From the NCBI GenBank assembly GCA_905250125.1, contig CAJNOL010000580.1:1-64000 (forward strand): a stretch of DNA of 64,000 nucleotides, written 5' to 3'. Positions 24,419 to 37,300 of this stretch are shown here, in pieces. Position numbers and translations under genes: made by a program. The notes below the pieces were generated by a model that had not been told where the DNA came from, made no database searches, and saw only the letters and a list, made by a program, of their open reading frames with translations. Position 1 is the stretch's first letter, and each line of letters starts with the position of its first letter. The DNA is from Rotaria sordida (taxonomy: Eukaryota; Rotifera; Eurotatoria; Philodinida; Philodinidae).

Positions 24419-26392
24419 CAGTGAGCCTCAATTGGTTTTCCTCTATAAGTATTTTTCACTTTTCTTCACTATAGTTTGTCCTTTTCCTAAACTCAAACCC
24501 ATAGAGAGAAAGTGTAGATTCGATTGCATCTTTTGATATAGGACAATCATGAATCAAATAGAAATCGAAATGAGAAAAGCGCATCAAAAGAAAACATAGT
24601 ATTTTTTTTTCACTACATTTGCTATTGCATCTGGATTATATTAAAAGGAAACGCATCACATCAAAATGATTTATCATAAAAAACATCAACTCCATATGTA
24701 GTAGCACATTTTCGAAATGCGCTTACGATTTCATTTTTCGATAGCGAAAGAAAAGTTTCCGAAAGTAGCGTTGGTAGACTATTTGTTGTAATTGGATGAT
24801 GGCTTCAAATGATCTCCTTGATGGAATGCCAAAGAGGATTATCTAATGGTGATACATGTTTAGCAGAAGCTGTTGGCATAAAATAAATATCCAATACCGA
24901 TTTACATTTTGCGTTTTTCAATGCGTTCATCATACTCTCTTTGTGATGGGCTTGACTTCTATCGCAAATTAAATACATATTGTCGATATTTAATGCATTA
25001 ATTGCTGGAGCTAATGTATTGGTAATCCAATCATTCACCACATGTTATCGGATGCCTTCAATATCTTTTGCTTTTCGGCCATTGGATGTTAAAACCATAA
25101 AAGCAATTGCTTGGGAACCATTGCTGGCACCAATGAAATAATAACGTTGAGAATAAGCAGATGGTTTCTCAACGAGAATTAGAGGCTGATTTCCGGATGT
25201 CACAAGAGTTCGACGAGGATACAGGTTGCAATAAACGGCAGTTTCATCGATAAATATTAACCTATCGTTAGCTAATCTTTGTAAACATCATCGAAATGCC
25301 GCAATATCATGTCAATACCTATCATCAGCTATAATTAGAAAAATGTCATTGAAAGGCAATGATCAAATCCACTACTAATGAAGCTGGAATATTTACTATC
25401 ACGTGTGTTTAACTCCTTGGGTCTTTTAATTTTGATGTCACATTCTTGGCTACCGTATCTTTGAATAGTTTTCAATGGAACTTGCTTATTTAATGAGTTT
25501 TCAACGTGTTCTAGTATCATTTTGTAATTCACCAGTTTGTATTGCATGTTCATCTCATCGACAAAATTTAAAATGTAATTCGTTGCTTGGTCCTTTGTCA
25601 TAGTATGTGGTCGACCACCTGCCCATTTTAGTTCCAAGGATTCAACTGTACCGTTCCATCGGGCATACCAGCTCATTATTAATTTATGATCACATTTGAT
25701 TTTAAAACGTTTTGCTAATGATCTGAACTCACATCCATAAATTCTATGACGATATTTCTGCAAAACGTTGTGTTTGAAATCACTGGTGTATTTGTTGTGT
25801 TGTGCCATCATGGAAAACAGTGGACAGAAACAGTATGAAATCATTCAATAGATAGAGAGCACGAATATTTATGTTCAAGGATTAATTGTTCAACGTGGAA
25901 ATAGGCAACGAAACTGACGAGCGAAAAAGAACCGATAAATATAAGTCACAGAACAAGTCTAATGTTCCTTTTCCTTTGAGCTTCAATCCTTGGCTTGACA
26001 GATTATGACTAAATTTCATATTGATATTTCTATATCAATCGCGAATACGTATTCACAATCATAGTCTTTTATAAGGCGGATAGAAATATCAGGCAATAAG
26101 CTATCAAATGTGCTCATAAAAGTTGCGCGTGCATACGTCTATTTACATGTAAATGAAGAAAAGCTAGAGATACAATAGTCTACATTTGCAGATTGTAGTG
26201 GAAAAAAAATACTATGTTTTCTTTTGATACTTTTTTCTCATTTCGATTTCTATTTGATTCATGATTGTCTTATATTAAAAGATGCAGTCGAATCTGCACT
26301 TTCTTTCTATGGGTTTGGTTTTAGGAAAAGGAAAAACTATAGTAAAGAAAAGTGGAAAATACTAATAGGGGAAAACCAATTGAGGCTCACCG
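24419..26392 (-). mobile_element. Tc1/mariner/pogo-type DNA transposon, both ends present
   Basis: A 1974-bp element with terminal inverted repeats of about 200 bp: 24419-24625 against the reverse complement of about 26185-26392. Ends read CAGTGAGCCTCAATTGG and CGGTGAGCCTCAATTGG. TA flanks both sides (24417-24418 and 26393-26394), the IS630/Tc1/mariner target site. The interior holds a decayed transposase on the minus strand. CAGTG-type ends and the two-domain transposase suit the pogo/Tc1 side of the superfamily. Confidence 0.88.
24661..25811 (-). pseudogene. Decayed DDE transposase of the transposon
   Basis: Reading begins near 25811 (MMAQHNKYTSDF). The N-terminal part (to about 25340) looks like a helix-turn-helix DNA-binding region with SLAKRFKIK and GGRPHTMTKDQA. 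A frame change near 25340 leads into the catalytic region. LIFIDETAVYCNLYP gives the first Asp, YLICDRSQAHH the second, and HVSPLDNPLWHS the probable third acidic residue (Asp rather than Glu). Four stops interrupt the frame: TGA near 25310, 25285 and 24806, and TAA near 25040. At 24806 the TGA sits where an Arg codon would read through smoothly. The frame ends at 24661. It is inactive as sequenced. Confidence 0.82.
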
Positions 26393-26394
26393 TA

Positions 26395-28516
26395 CCTCAA
26401 TTGAGTTATTTTTCAGTAATTTATTTCAAACGGTTTCATTCTGTAGAGTTGATGATCATGTTTGTTTAGAAAGACAATGATTTCACATAGAGTCATCATT
26501 CAGAAATCTATTTACGCTAGTTTATAGAAAAAGCTGGACAATTTCTAAAGACTTACGGCACTATACAATGAGAAAGTTTGCTACATAATCCACTATTTTC
26601 AGCGGCATATTTAGCTCGTCTACGTAAATTATATACGATTACAGCTCCTGTATAGAAACAGTTTACTTCTCAATTATTTTGCTTGTTGGTATAGTCATTC
26701 ATCGAATTCTGTAAGTTCATCTGATGCATGTCAGTTTTTTTGAGCAACTGGTGGATCGAAATCACCAATGCGAATTTTGAAAGAAACTATTCTTAATCAA
26801 TAGGTATATAACTGAATTCATGAAGTGATGACCAGGCTTGGAATCAGATCGACCAATTACTAGTCCAGTTCGGTTGAACTTTTATGACCAGCTAGTTTTC
26901 ATCAATCTCCTATCAATTGTTTTGGCACTCAAACTGGTCTATTTTGCTCGGTTTTATCGATGTTTATGCTTTTACTGATCGAGAAATACGAACTTGAAAG
27001 TTTTCAACTGGCAAATTTTTAGTACCATCAAAACCTCAACTCTAAGCTTGGAGATTACGCTTTCTTATCATACAATGAGTACTTCGAATAATCATTAATG
27101 TATTGCTTATGATCATAAAAAGTTAGTCAGCCATTACAAGATAAATTCAGTCTATATTGAACATTTCTCACCTCGAGTTTTTAAGTTCACTTTTTCTGTA
27201 CTGATTTTTACTGACTGTCAGAAAATCTCAATGACTAGTAGTTTTCAGTTCATATTTTCATTAGAAAACTATCAGAAATGTTTCCATTTTGTAGTGAACG
27301 TTAGACTAAATTCTAGCTTCGTGCAACTGAAAATATCCAGATATTTAGAAACCAAAAAATATAACGTCCAGTGTTAAGATCGAACGTTATAACTTATTTT
27401 GTCTTCTTCCTATCTGAAGTAGTAACCACATAGACGAATGAAGACGTCTTTCATTGCTGTTAAATAATGATTTCAAAGAGGAAAATATCCAACTTCTCAA
27501 ATCTTGTAAAGAAAACATCTTTATTGAAAGAAATGAGGCAAAACAAAGCATAGCGGTCATTCAATATCACTTGTTGTGAGTTACGAGATGAAAAACTTTG
27601 AAAGATGTTTTTCCTTCGTTCTTAGCATTAGTGTAGACAAAATATGACATACTAAAATAAAAGTTGCTACTAGTAAAAATTTCAAGAGTTATATCAGTTT
27701 CATATTGTATATAATTGTAGAGCTGTGCTCTAAATATTTTTGTTGAAGGAAGTCTTTTTTTTAATAGGTTTGTGCAACGAACCATGGTTTTTCGCTCGTT
27801 AAGTGAAAAATTTCAGTTGGTGACAAATCTGACATAAATGATAGAAAAATTTCATGAGACAAATGTCGTGGAGTATATGGGTCTGATTTATTATTGTCAT
27901 TTATGAAAACTTTTTTTCACATGCAGAGTATGTAGCTTGAAATTTGTTGGTATTTTGTTTGTTTTCGGAAGCATTTCAATGGCTTCGAAAGTTTGAAAGT
28001 GAGGAAGTATTATGATCTCGTATTGATGGTTTTTTGACATGTTGTGTTTTTTTAATATTTATTTATTGGTAGCATATATATATATTGTATCTGATTGGTA
28101 TTCATAATAACTTCATAGCAATTAGAAATTTTAGTGCAAGTCTGTTATTTAGCGCCATCTTCAAAATCATATTGTTATCTATAGCATAATTACCTGTTGT
28201 CATCTATAATTGAATTTAATAAAATTGTTTCCAATAAATAATAATAATAATATCGATGATTCCTGAATATGATGCCTTTTTAGAATTGTGAATGGTTATT
28301 TATGTTGTCAACTAATGTTAGAGGTCGCACCTGCAATCATAATGATTACAATATAGAGTAAGTATGAGTATAATACACAGCGTCTGAGTGAAGTAGTCGA
28401 TCGAGCATGTAAACAAATCGACTTTTTTTGTACCTTAAATCATTGTTGACACAGGTACCTTTTCTTTTTATAAATTTTTGTTTTTAAAAAAGACAATAAT
28501 AATGTATTAGTTGCAG
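26395..28516. other. Intergenic DNA, nothing recognised
   Basis: About 2.1 kb between the transposon and TM9SF1. Short ORFs here show no domain. A (TA)n microsatellite lies at about 28074-28085. The TM9SF1 promoter should be near the right end. Confidence 0.45.
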
Positions 28517-31215
28517 ATGTTGTCTTTACTTACTAATTATTTCGTATTACTTTGCTTATTGACTGTTGTCAACGCAGATGAAAAGAAATATTCTGACAAA
28601 GACAATGTAAAGAATTCTTTTTTTTTTCTTGAATATTTCATAATTATTTTTACCAATCTTTTTAATAGGTGATAGTTTATGTTAATAAAGTTGGTCCTTA
28701 TTCTAACCCTCAAGAAACTTATCATTATTATTCACTTCCTGTGTGTCGTCCATCGAAAGTAAAATAAAAAATAATAATTTCTTTTTTTTCTTTTATTTTA
28801 AAAATAAAAATGTATTAATCTAAATAGATCGTATCAAAAGATTTGACACTTGGTGAAGTTCTTTCGGGTGATCGAATGGCTCATTCTCTATATGAAATAA
28901 AATTCAATGGTTCAATATTTAATAATTTAATAAAATATTTTCTTGAGTTTTACTTATTTTGTTTTTATAGAGGAAATCAGTAATAAACAATTATGTTCGT
29001 TAACATTAAATTATGATGAAATAAATGCATTACGATTAGCAATTGAAGAATTTTATTATTTTGAATTTGTTATTGATGATATTCCACTTCGAGGTTTTGT
29101 TGGACAAATTGAAGAAACAAATTTATTTCCACATAAACATCATATTTATGTATATACTCATCATCATTTTGATTTTCATTTAAATAATAATCAAGTAAAA
29201 TATTTATTTCGAAGAAAATCAATGTTAAATATATTATATTTAGATAATTTATGTTAATATAAGTACAAAAGATCATCCACCAACATCATTAGATGATGAT
29301 TCATTACGATCTCTTAAACTTGAATATACTTATTCGGCTAAATGGCATCAAACAGAGTAAACGAATTTTTTTTAAATTTATTTTCGTTTAAGTTTAATGT
29401 TAATTTTAGAACAATCTATAAAGATCGTGCTAAATATATAGCTAATACTGGCTTTTTTCCTGAGACACTTGAAGTTTGTTTATTTATAAAGTTTTTTCTT
29501 TGTTTAAATATAAGTTTTTTATGTTTTTCTAATTTAGATTCATTGGTTATCTGTTATTAATTCAATGGTACTTGTCTTTCTTCTAATGGGTTTCGTTGTT
29601 ATTATCCTTGTAAGTATTTTCTCAAATAAAAAACAAAAAAAAAAAAAATTCAATAATTTATTTATTCTAAAAGTTTTGTTTGTGTAGATTTTTCGTGTTT
29701 TTTTTGGGTTGAAATAGAATGGTAGATAGACAAATATTTGTTTATATTTGCCTCAAGTCAAGATCTAATCATTCTTTCTGATATAAACACATATGTGTAA
29801 AGGAAAAAAAAAGTTATAATAAAAAAAATTTGTTAGCATAAAGAGTTCTCTTGACGTATTGTATCTACTTTTTCGAGATTTTCAGTTTGAATGAAAACTA
29901 ATTAGATATGACTGAGATTAAAACAAGTTAGTCCATAGTTCAAATTGATTAATTTCAATTCGAAATTTATCTGAAACGCAGTTTTAAAATAAAATACTGA
30001 TGAAAAAAATAAATGAAAATATAATTGAATATTTAAAATAAAAAAAAATCTTGTTTTTGTTAATATATAGTCACGTATATTAAAACATGATTTGAATCGA
30101 ATGACTGATGAAGATGATGATGGTTCACCTGAAGAAGAAAATGGATGGAAAATAATTCATACAGATGTATTTCGTTTTCCAGCTCATCGTGAATTATTTT
30201 GTTCAATTCTTGGTGTTGGTTGTCAATTTTTATCAATATTTACTGGTATATTATTATTTGCTGTATGTGGAATGTTTACTGTACATCGTCATGGTTCATT
30301 AATGGCATCAGGTGTTATTTTATATGCATTTACATCATGTGTTGCTGGTTATGTTAGTGGAAAAATGTATCGACAATTACAAGGTGAACATTGGACATGG
30401 AATATAATATTAACATCAAATCTATTTATTGTACCATTTTTTCTTATTTGGTCAATTATAAATACAGTTGCATGGGCACATGGTACAACACAAGCATTAC
30501 CATATACAACTGTACTTATTCTTGCTTTTATGTGGCTTTTTGGTAAATTTATTTTAAATATAATATTATTTAATAATTATTATTTTATTATTATTTTATA
30601 TTTTGTTTTAGTTGGATTTCCTTTAACAGTATTAGGTGGAATATTTGGTAAAAATTGGGCAACAAATTTTGATGCACCATGTCGAACAAAAAATATCGCA
30701 CGTGAAATTCCTCAAGTAGTTTGGTATCGTACAAGTTTTATTCGAATGTTAGTTGGTGGATTTTTACCATTTTCAGCAATAAGTGTTGAACTTTATTATA
30801 TATTTTCAACATTTTGGGGTCGTGAACAATATATGTTATATGGAATATTAACAATTGTTTTTCTTATTCTTCTATCTGTAACAGCATGTATATCAATAGC
30901 ATTAACTTATTTTCAATTAGCTGCTGAAGATTATCGATGGTGGTGGCAATCAATAATAACTTCTGGGTAGGTTTTTTTAATTTATTTAAATTAATTTAAA
31001 TTAATTTATTTAGATCAACTGGTTTATTTGTCTTTTTATATGCTATTTTCTTTTATTTTAATCGTTCAAAAATGCGTGGTGCATTACAAACATTACAATT
31101 TTTTGGTTATACATCAATTGCTTGTTATGTTTTCTTTTTAATGCTTGGTACTGTTGGCTTTTTTTCTTCACTTCGTTTTATTCGTTATATTTATGTTAAT
31201 ATTAAAATGGATTAA
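28517..31215 (+). CDS. TM9SF1: Transmembrane 9 superfamily member 1
   Basis: Ten exons: 28517-28606, 28669-28758, 28828-28909, 28971-29194, 29244-29356, 29410-29473, 29538-29609, 30071-30542, 30612-30966 and 31014-31215; 587 aa, close to the 606 of human TM9SF1. Residues 1-20 form a signal peptide ending near VNA. The luminal domain (about 21-220) contains [18 protein letters not shown] and [21 protein letters not shown] first membrane segment at about 222-245 is followed by a cytosolic loop, then about eight more segments. [29 protein letters not shown] and [11 protein letters not shown] single out member 1 over members 2-4. The C-terminal IKMD fits the family's KxD/E Golgi-retention signal. 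The family acts in endomembrane trafficking and autophagy. A CAG lies directly before the ATG, which may be the acceptor of a leader or trans-spliced exon. Confidence 0.95.
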
Positions 31216-31633
31216 CAATTATTTAATTCATATATATTAAATCTCATTTCGATTTTCATTTGCTGAACAGTGATATTATAGCAGATGTTATATTCGAATC
31301 TTTGGTCTATTATTTAACTAACTTTAAAAATAAAACAATAACATTCCATCATTTACTTCTCTCTTTTTTTTTTTCTTTGTGTGTGTGTGTATCTATCTAT
31401 TACTAACCTTCATTTCTATATTGTTCGTCAGTATTTTTCTTTGCTTTTTTTTTTCTTATTGTTGCTGATTCGAAAAATAAATAGATGACAAATTTAAATA
31501 TATTCATTGAAAAATTAATTCGAATGATATTTCAACAAGAAAATAATAAATAGAAGAATAAGATTTTTTTTTATTTATTTTTATTTCGATAAGAAGTAAA
31601 GAACAACTCTGAATATTGATAAATCTATTCTCG
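31216..31633. other. TM9SF1 3' region and tRNA upstream DNA
   Basis: The 3'UTR of TM9SF1 begins at 31216, with AATAAA-type sequences near 31328 and 31478. The rest is low-complexity T-rich and GT-rich sequence leading to the tRNA gene. Confidence 0.5.
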
Positions 31634-31703
31634 CCGCGGTAGTATAATGGTAGTACATCCGGTTGTGGTCCGGATAACGCAGGTTCGATTCCTGCCCGTG
31701 GCA
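31634..31703 (+). tRNA. tRNA-His (anticodon GTG)
   Basis: A complete cloverleaf is visible. The acceptor stem pairs GCCGCGG with CCGTGGC (31634-31640 with 31696-31702). The anticodon arm is TCCGG, loop TTGTGGT, CCGGA, with anticodon GTG at 31666-31668. The T arm is GCAGG, TTCGATT, CCTGC. The D arm contains the box A-like TATAATGGTAGT. There is no intron and no encoded CCA. A long T run begins at 31709 and would stop RNA polymerase III. It is a nuclear cytosolic tRNA; eukaryotic tRNA-His receives its extra 5' G after transcription. Confidence 0.95.
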
Positions 31704-31708
31704 TATGA

Positions 31709-31733
31709 ATTTTTTTTTCTTTTTTTTCTTTTT
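31709..31733 (+). terminator. Pol III T-run terminator of tRNA-His
   Basis: Successive T runs begin six bases after the tRNA end, ample to terminate RNA polymerase III. Confidence 0.8.
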
Positions 31734-32459
31734 TATATAACAGTAGACAAAAAGATAAATTAAAATGAAAAAGATCGTGTCTCATTTTACATAGTGATGA
31801 CATAACCAATTGTTTAATGTAATCTTCGGTATAAAGATATATATTCATCGTTTGTATAATTCGATTTTATTATAGAAAGAAACATGTTGATGAGGATGAT
31901 CAAAGATAAATATTTATTTTTTGTTTATTTCTTGAATACTTTTTTCAAATCTGTTTAATAAATTTATAAATAAAATAATGAAAATGACGCTATGATTCAT
32001 ATTGACTTGTTATATTGTCGAATATTTTGATAAGAGATTACTTGAAGAAAATCAATCTTCTTTAACTGAGATTGATCATATTGAAAATTTTATTAAACGA
32101 ACAAATTTTCTTTTCTATCAATCAAATAGACTTAGAATTTAATGAAATAAACATAAAATATTCTCCTATTTTAAATGACAGAAATGTTGACAAACTAACA
32201 ATGTTAGAAATGCATAGTGACAATAATATACTATTTATAGAGATTTTTAATATCGATATTTTAAATAATGATTCAATTTGATAAAAATAATTAATTCCAC
32301 TGATCTTTATTTGATCAATTTTTCAAAATCTTCGTCAAATTATTGTTCATTTCATTGAATTTATTAAGTTAATTAATGAATTAAATTCAATGTTAGATAA
32401 AATATTGAAATTTTACGGAAATAAGAAATATCTCGAAAGGATTTTATCTCATTTCTATA

Positions 32460-32503
32460 CAGGGTGTTAAAAAACATTTACGCCCCCTAGGTTCGACCTT
32501 AAG
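32460..32503. mobile_element. Truncated CAGGGTG-ended element at a gap
   Basis: TATA is followed by CAGGGTGTTAAAAAACATTT and about 24 more bases, then the sequence runs into N. TA followed by CAGGGTG matches the ends of the element at 12522. The other end is not found before 34 kb, so the element is either lost in the gap or truncated. Confidence 0.5.
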
Positions 32504-32603
32504 NNNNNNNNNNNNNNNNNNNNNNNNNNNNNNNNNNNNNNNNNNNNNNNNNNNNNNNNNNNNNNNNNNNNNNNNNNNNNNNNNNNNNNNNNNNNNNNNN
32601 NNN
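32504..32603. other. Assembly gap (100 N)
   Basis: A run of exactly 100 N directly after a transposon-like terminus. The round number suggests unknown true length. Confidence 0.95.
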
Positions 32604-34377
32604 GAACAGTTTCGAGATGTTACTCAATTTAAAAATCTAGTCAAAGAAAATTCCTATTTGAACTAATATGAAAATCTAATAAATAAATGAAAAAAAAAGA
32701 AGAAGACATTCGAATAGTTTTAATAATAATTATTTAAAATAAATCGAAAGTTGTATGAAAAATAATCAATCTATGATAAAAAAAATTTTCTAGAAAAACG
32801 ATAGATAAATCTCTACCGTAGAAGTATAACCAAAAGAGTTATTAGAGAAAGATTCTAAACATATGTGATTAAAAAATTTCAAGTAGATATATCAAAATTA
32901 ATTTTCGATTTGTCTCGAAAAATGAATAACTGTTGAAAGAATTGAAACTATCATCTCAGATCGAATAAAATATATTCTCTATTTAATCGAACATAGGAAA
33001 GAACCGATCTAGCTAATATATTTAGATAAAATCTTATGTTTTAACAAAAGGTTTATATGTGATATATGAAAATTTTTTTTATTGAATCTAATCGAGAGGA
33101 AAAAGTGTTTATTCCGAATAAAGTTAACTTATATTAGATGACTTGTTAACTTTTAAATAAAAACAAATTATCCTCTCAAGAAATAATTTATAGATGATTT
33201 ACATCAATTTTTCAACAATATGAAACACTACGAAGGAAAAACGTTTTTTCTTTGTGGAAATCTAAAAAAATAAAGATTATTTTCTGTGATAGAGATTCGT
33301 TATAAAAGATAAGTAAATCTATTTAGACGTTCGAACTTTTCAATCTCTGAAAAAAGTTTAGATATCGCAATGTGAGAATCTATTTATAGAATAATATCGA
33401 ATTTTATCTTTGAAACTTATTCAAATAAGATATTCTCTAAATTTATAGAATAAATATTTTACTTTTACTTCTATAGTACACATTTTTCTATCAATTTTAT
33501 AGAAAATTCAACGGTTTATCTTTTAAGACAAAACTTAGTTTGTAACTATTATAATTGAAATAGATATTGAGAAAATAGTGAGAGACCAGTGGCTTAGTCA
33601 GGTCAATGACTATTAGTCAATTTCCCTATGGATTTATTAAAAATTCTATCAATTGTCCAATGAGGAAAAATGTTAATAGAGATTGATATAAAAAGAGGCA
33701 ACGTTCTATTATTGTAATAGATGGTGTCTTCTTCTCATATAATCAAATAATCTAAGAAGATCAATTGACAATGTCTTTCTATTAAACCGATGTTGACATT
33801 GATGACAATTCAATGAGTTTTTTTCTTTTTGTCAAAATGGTCGGTATTCAAGTTAAACTCGTTAATGGTTCGAATTGTGATTATGTATTCATATTGACAT
33901 AATATATTGAAATATTTTAAAGGTGAAGAGTATATTTGTCAAAGAGTAAAAAAAAAAAGAAAGAAGCTCGCCTCTTTCTTCAGAGTAACGAACTTTTATT
34001 CAATAAACATTGATTTTTGTGATGGGAATCAGTTTTTAAAAAATCTACCCAAATTCATTTATTTTTTTATTGATTTCTACTGATTATAATAATTGAGCTA
34101 GAAAACGATTCAATCTTCTCGAACCGTTGGTATGACGAGTAAAAGGTTAAAATTAGTTGATTAGACCACTATAAAAGGATTATTGATTCTAATCTATCTG
34201 TTAGAGTTTTATTTTAAGATTTGAAAATATATCTTCGAAATAAAACTAGTCTTTAATTAAAATAAATTTCAAATAAAATATGTTTATTTTTATTTTTATA
34301 TTAAATTAATCTATATTTTTCTTTTTTAATAAGATAATTAATATGTTGTATTATGTAATAAAGAAAATGATAATTGA

Positions 34378-37300
34378 CTATGTATCTTGATAAAATAATT
34401 TTCGAAGATTTATTGCTTCATCAGCCATATCTTGTTCTTCTCTCCATCCTTTATCTCTTTTATCATGATGAGCCAACTAGAATAAATAAAAATAAATTTA
34501 TTTCAATTATTATTCATATATTTTAGAAATAAACCTCATAATAAATAGTGTCATTTTCTTCAAAATCACCTGCTCGTCGTGGAAGAATATGAACATGAAC
34601 ATGCTAAAAAACAAACGAAACGAATGTTTTTTTTTTTTGATTAAATAAAAATAAAAATACTTTAACAGTTTGTCCAGCATATTCTCCATCTTGTATAGCA
34701 ATACTTAATGATTTAGCTTGATAATATTCTTCGATTTTTCTTCCAATTAATTGTGTAGATTGAAATAAATCATTTATTTCTTCAGGATTTAATTGAGAAA
34801 ATCGTTCAACACAACGAAATGGTGATACAAGTACATCTAGATTTTATTTTTAATTAAATAAATAAATAAACTATTAGAATATAAAACTAACGTCCAGGTA
34901 CAACCGGTTTTTTATTGACAAAAGCTAATGTTAATGTTGAACGAAAAAATATTTGATTTCTTTTTATTTCTAATTGACCCCAACAAATTTTTTCTTCATT
35001 TTTATCATCAATTGGTACTAAACATTTTTATAAAATCGTTTTTTTTTTTCCTAAAAAAAATCTTTCTAACCAATAATAGTTGTTGGTGACATTAATGTAT
35101 ATAAATCACGTCGACGATGTTGAATAATTGGCATTTTTTCTCTAACTTGTTCAATATATCCAAGATCAATATCAATTGTCCGAACTAATGGAGAATCTAA
35201 ATTCATATCTAAAAGAACTTTTCCCCATGGATCAACAACCTATTCGGTAAATAATAAATAACTATTCATTAAATAATAAATAAGTAAACAAACTAAAGAA
35301 TGTCCATAAGATTGACGTTTTCTATTGTGAGAACCAACTTGAGCAGCAGCCACAACAAAACATTGATTTTCAATTGCTCGAGCACGAACTAAAATCTATA
35401 TTCAACATTTTTTAACTTCGTTTTATCAATATATTTTATTTTAAAAAAAATCTATTGAAGAATAGAAGAATATATTTTTATTTTCTATTATAGATTATCA
35501 TAGATATTAAATACAAACGGATATCGAATCAATCGAACTTTTTTTCTTTTTAAATTAATTAAATAAATTAAGTTTAACTTTATATTGAGACTAATATATA
35601 CATTAGACCATATTGACGAACTTTCGCCTCGTTAAATCTAACTAAATATTTATTCTATTAATAATTAAATCTTTCTTCTTATCTTTCACAATAACTATCA
35701 ACGATAAAAACAAGCACATTTTTTTACAAATATTCGATCACTTATAATCATATTTAACATATCTCAGATAAAAAAAAACGAAAAAGATTCTTTTTATGAA
35801 AATTTTAATATTTTATAAAATATTCTAGAAGAATAAATACTCTATAAAACTCTTACAATTCTTTCAGGAGTTTCAGTTCGTGCTTAAATCGAGTTGATTG
35901 ATCCCTATTAAAAAGGGTTATTTATTTAATTATAGTTCTCTACATTCCATTATACTAATCAGGACGACACTGTGTTCATCAAGATGATTGACTAGAAAAT
36001 TGAAATCTCTATTCCATAATAAATCAACGATCTTTCCACCAATCAATCTATATCAATTTTATCTTTTTTTACACCTTGTTATTACATTATGTATTTCAAC
36101 TACTCAACAGTTCCGTCACGGATAAATCTCAACTCTATAATTGCTTTTTAGATTTAACTTTAAAATAAAACTAAAAGACCTTCGAAAAGTGATACTACCA
36201 ATCACTAATAATGGGATATATCATCGATGAAAATTGTTAAACAATTACCAAAGGTTGTCAACAAACTTACAGTTAGACGATGAGAATATTTATAGAGAAG
36301 AACAACTATAAGTTAGTAGAAAAGACTACTGGTAGATCGAAAATAATATTAATAATAACTCTTATTCAAAAAGTTAAAAATAAGTTGATTTAGAATAATC
36401 TGGTAAATGCAAAAAAATAAGCTAAGTAACGTCTTATTTCCAAGAGGACAATCAATTGTGTAGTTGACGACGATCTTCATTTCGATGTTGATCATCTTAT
36501 TATTGATCCAAGCCTTCATGATAAACATAAATCAACAAGAGATGAACGCGAACAAATAAAATAAAGAGGCTAATTTCGAAAAATAATTCTCATATACATC
36601 GGAGTATCAATATATTATCTTAGAAATCCATTCAGATTTCAACCCAGTGAAATATTTATAGATAATAACTATATTCAACTTGTTTTTTCACATCGACAAA
36701 CTAAACGATCAATTCCTATTAGATAATCATTTTATCTATCAACAAGACAACGCAAGACCGAATATACATTAATATTGACTAGTATAGATAAAGAACAACG
36801 TTTACTCAATTGATTCATCAAAGTAAATTAATATAGAATAGTCTGCATCTCAACATTTTCAATTATTATGTCTCAGATCATATTGGCTAGAATATCTATT
36901 GAGATAAACTCAAAAAGTAAGACCTATTAATTAATGAAATAAAATAAGGTATTATTTATATACCAAAGAATCGTCTCATACCTACCGTCAAAAATCGATA
37001 AAATTGAATTTAATCGATTTTAAAAAGAATATATATTGATAAAATAAGATTTTTTCTGCATATTACCGAGATAGGATCAATTTCTCACTACTGACATTCC
37101 CAATTTACTTCTGACAATTGCTGAAACTTTTCTAATTTAATTTTTACATTATCTTTTAATTAAATAGGCTATCAGTAGACTCTTGACAATTTATTTATTA
37201 ATTACTCAACTTTTGGCAACATGAAATTGGACGTTGTCAATACTCCAAGGATAAGAATTTTTCGATTTTTATTGGTTCTGCTCTAGAATTATGTGACCGG

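Larger units (their letters stand above)
31734..34377. other. Gene-poor DNA with an assembly gap
   Basis: The ORF at 32072-32281 has acceptable residue composition but no recognisable domain and no splice partners; it may be a relic. One half of a terminal-repeat element starts at 32460. AATAAA-like and A/T-rich stretches fill the rest. No gene supported. Confidence 0.4.

Noticed and set aside
24661..25811. Stop codon reassignment (TGA as amino acid) to rescue the transposase
   Set aside because: Intact genes nearby use TGA as a stop (Iroquois) and the frame also has a TAA and a frameshift; decay is the simpler explanation.
31504..31848. 114-codon minus-strand ORF crossing the tRNA, containing MPRAGIEPALSGPQPDV
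   Set aside because: This peptide is the antisense reading of the tRNA-His gene, a familiar false protein. The cloverleaf explains the sequence.
32072..32281. 69-codon + strand ORF
   Set aside because: Plausible composition but isolated, no domain and no splice partners; left as possible relic only.
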